From Thermomucor indicae-seudaticae (lineage: Eukaryota > Mucoromycota > Mucoromycetes > Mucorales > Lichtheimiaceae), in contig JSYX01000818.1 of NCBI GenBank assembly GCA_000787465.1, positions 1-11,971 of the forward strand: DNA of 11,971 nucleotides. The letters run 5' to 3'. Shown one piece after another: positions 10,731 through 11,971 of the stretch. Position numbers and translations under genes: made by a program. Positions within the stretch are counted from its first letter, which is position 1; every line of letters starts with the position of its first letter. Below the pieces are notes generated by a model. That model had not been told where the DNA came from and searched no databases. It was given only the letters and a program-made list of their open reading frames with translations.

Positions 10731-10794
10731 AAAACCAGAGCAGAGCAGAGCCAGAGCCGGATCTGCTCTGGTTCTTTATGGTTTGCTCTGGTTT
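10731..10794. repeat. CCAGAGC / GCTCTGG inverted repeat cluster
   Basis: AACCAGAGCAGA (10733-10744) is the perfect reverse complement of TCTGCTCTGGTT (10762-10773), and a further GCTCTGGTTT copy lies at 10785-10794. The left arm itself is a short tandem of CAGAG units. The DNA could form a stem with a 17-base loop, or could be the terminal part of another small repeat element. Confidence 0.75.
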
Positions 10795-11205
10795 GCGGCT
10801 GTGATTTTGCTGAGGACGGCTTTTTGTGTCGGAAACAGACTCACCCTAGAAACAACAAAGGAAAACATCATGCTTTCTTCGTGGCTGGTTAGCAGGAGAG
10901 ATAGGATGAAGTCAATGAACATTTCATTGGTTCCCTCTTGAACATTTCCGAAGCACCATTCTATAAACACTACGGCGAGCGTTCTCAGATTTTTTCTACG
11001 AAATTTCGCTTAAATTTCTACGAATCCACTTTCAATCGCCGCCTTCGCATAATTTTCGACGAGTTTTCGACGACGAGTGGCTAAGTAACTGAGCGTAAAA
11101 AGTCAGGGAACACGAAAGTGCCAAAATAAGCGGCAATTGTTTCGGCGACAGGGACTTGAGAGCACAAACGGCACAAAAAGAGAGTGGTCTATTTTTATAT
11201 CTTAT
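10795..11205. other. Gene-free stretch before the right-edge gene
   Basis: It contains small direct repeats (TTTCTACGAA at 10993-11002 and 11015-11024; TTTTCGACGA at 11053 and 11064) and no convincing coding frame on either strand. The 3' flank of the minus-strand gene, with A/T-rich AAATAAGATA just after its stop, lies at its right end. Confidence 0.5.
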
Positions 11206-11971
11206 TTACAGACGGCCTGTGTGACCCAAGTTCAGGTCTTTTGCGTTCACAAAGCTCGGGCAGATAATGTAGTAAAATGCCCCAGAGACTGTTGACTTGA
11301 CCATGCCAATGAGTGACCTGACAGCCGAAACGTCGATCAGCAGAAGCTTAGACCCTCCTGCGGGGTAGTAAACGGGCCAGCTGTGGTTACTACTCCGGAC
11401 ATCCAGAAATGCCTTGACAAGAGCCAACTCGTGTCTGTCCCCGTCTACTTCGTATTTGAAGAAAGTGACAATTTCGCCGAAAAAGTCAGCTTTCCCCATA
11501 CGCGCAGAGGTTTGAATACGGTTTCTCATGTCGACTTCATGCTGGAACCAACCGTTATAGGCAAGCCTATCACTGTGCTTACCACTGGAGGTCTCCACAA
11601 CCATACCATTCGAAATTAGGGCAGATGTCGCAATCCAAATCACGTCTGGAATGGTCTGAGAATTGAATAGCGTTTCCAGCAGTGATCGCAAACTGTACTC
11701 CGCGTATTCATCTGTGCACTTCTTTAAGACGTCCAAGAAGGCGACAGTCCTCAGTTTCAGGCACAGTGTCGGTGTCAGACTCATCAGAGTCATGGTCAGA
11801 GTCAAGGACTCTAGGGCGAGGAGACACATGCATGCCCAGTCTGAAAAGATGCAAGAAATGAGAACGCTTTCTAACATTAAGTTTCTGAAGTAGCACGTAC
11901 TGTTTCTTGACCCACCGCAAGCGTGCCAGCAACATTACAACATTGCCACCTGGCGGAAGGTCTCAGACTGG
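11206..11971 (-). CDS. Unrecognised protein, 3' part of a gene that runs off the right edge; possibly transposon-related
   Basis: The C-terminal frame (from about 11655 down to the stop TAA 11206-11208) reads VIWIATSALISNGMVV, NGWFQHEVDMRNR, DFFGEIVTFFKYEV, HELALVKAFLDVRSS, LLLIDVSAVRSLIGMV and YYIICPSFVNAKDLNLG. It is a compact beta-rich domain with good protein character. Upstream, another frame gives LPPGGNVVMLLARLRWVKK and a Ser/Asp-rich acidic linker (DSDHDSDESDTD). The two frames join in phase if 11719-11656 (64 bp, GTGCAC...CTCAG) is an intron. A 60-bp GTACGT...TTTTCAG intron at 11900-11841 is also likely but leaves the frame unchanged. A frameshift near 11720 instead would keep KKCTDEYAEYSLRSLLETL. 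The domain vaguely recalls the C-terminal tail of some large fungal DNA-transposon proteins, and it sits in repeat-rich DNA, but I cannot name a family. Confidence 0.55.

Overview
The window looks like a piece of a filamentous or early-diverging fungal genome. Its genes are interrupted by many short introns (52-88 bp, mostly about 55-75) with CTAAC/CTAAT-like branch sites, and they use eukaryotic AATAAA signals. The proteins (MCM7, a YMR210W/EHT1-type alpha/beta hydrolase, a TMEM184-like membrane protein and a mitochondrial GatC) read like fungal members of their families. High intron density and a GatC subunit argue against Saccharomyces-type yeasts. A Mucoromycota-like origin is my guess, at low confidence.

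Layout. Bases 1-90 hold the probable last codons and poly(A) signal of an upstream gene. Bases 91-1888 show no gene I can support, only a small tandem repeat and short degenerate reading frames. MCM7 (+, 1889-4596) is reconstructed as seven exons and about 770 residues, with one extra A in an A7 run that breaks the frame in exon 3. It converges on an alpha/beta hydrolase gene (-, 6306-4727, seven exons, 402 residues, one inferred GC-AG intron). That gene shares a 207-bp divergent promoter region with a TMEM184/DUF300 membrane protein gene (+, 6514-8140). A GatC gene for the mitochondrial Glu-tRNA(Gln) amidotransferase follows (+, 8258-8856, three inferred exons, N-terminal mitochondrial presequence).

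From about 8860 the window changes character. It becomes gene-poor and repeat-rich. The clearest structure is a 734-bp candidate non-autonomous DNA transposon (9174-9907) with 21/23-matching terminal inverted repeats and GGCTCG-rich subterminal DNA. A CCAGAGC-type inverted repeat lies at 10731-10794. At the right edge is the 3' part of an unrecognised, probably transposon-related, minus-strand gene (11971-11206) that needs two introns, or an intron plus a frameshift, to be read through.

The four recognisable genes are housekeeping functions (DNA replication, lipid/ester hydrolysis, membrane protein, mitochondrial translation) without an evident shared pathway. I see no dedicated new biological system. 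The best leads are the MCM7 frameshift, the GC-AG intron, the inverted-repeat element and the unrecognised right-edge gene. All exon joins were made by eye from reading frame, splice dinucleotides and protein-family likeness; none is supported here by transcripts.
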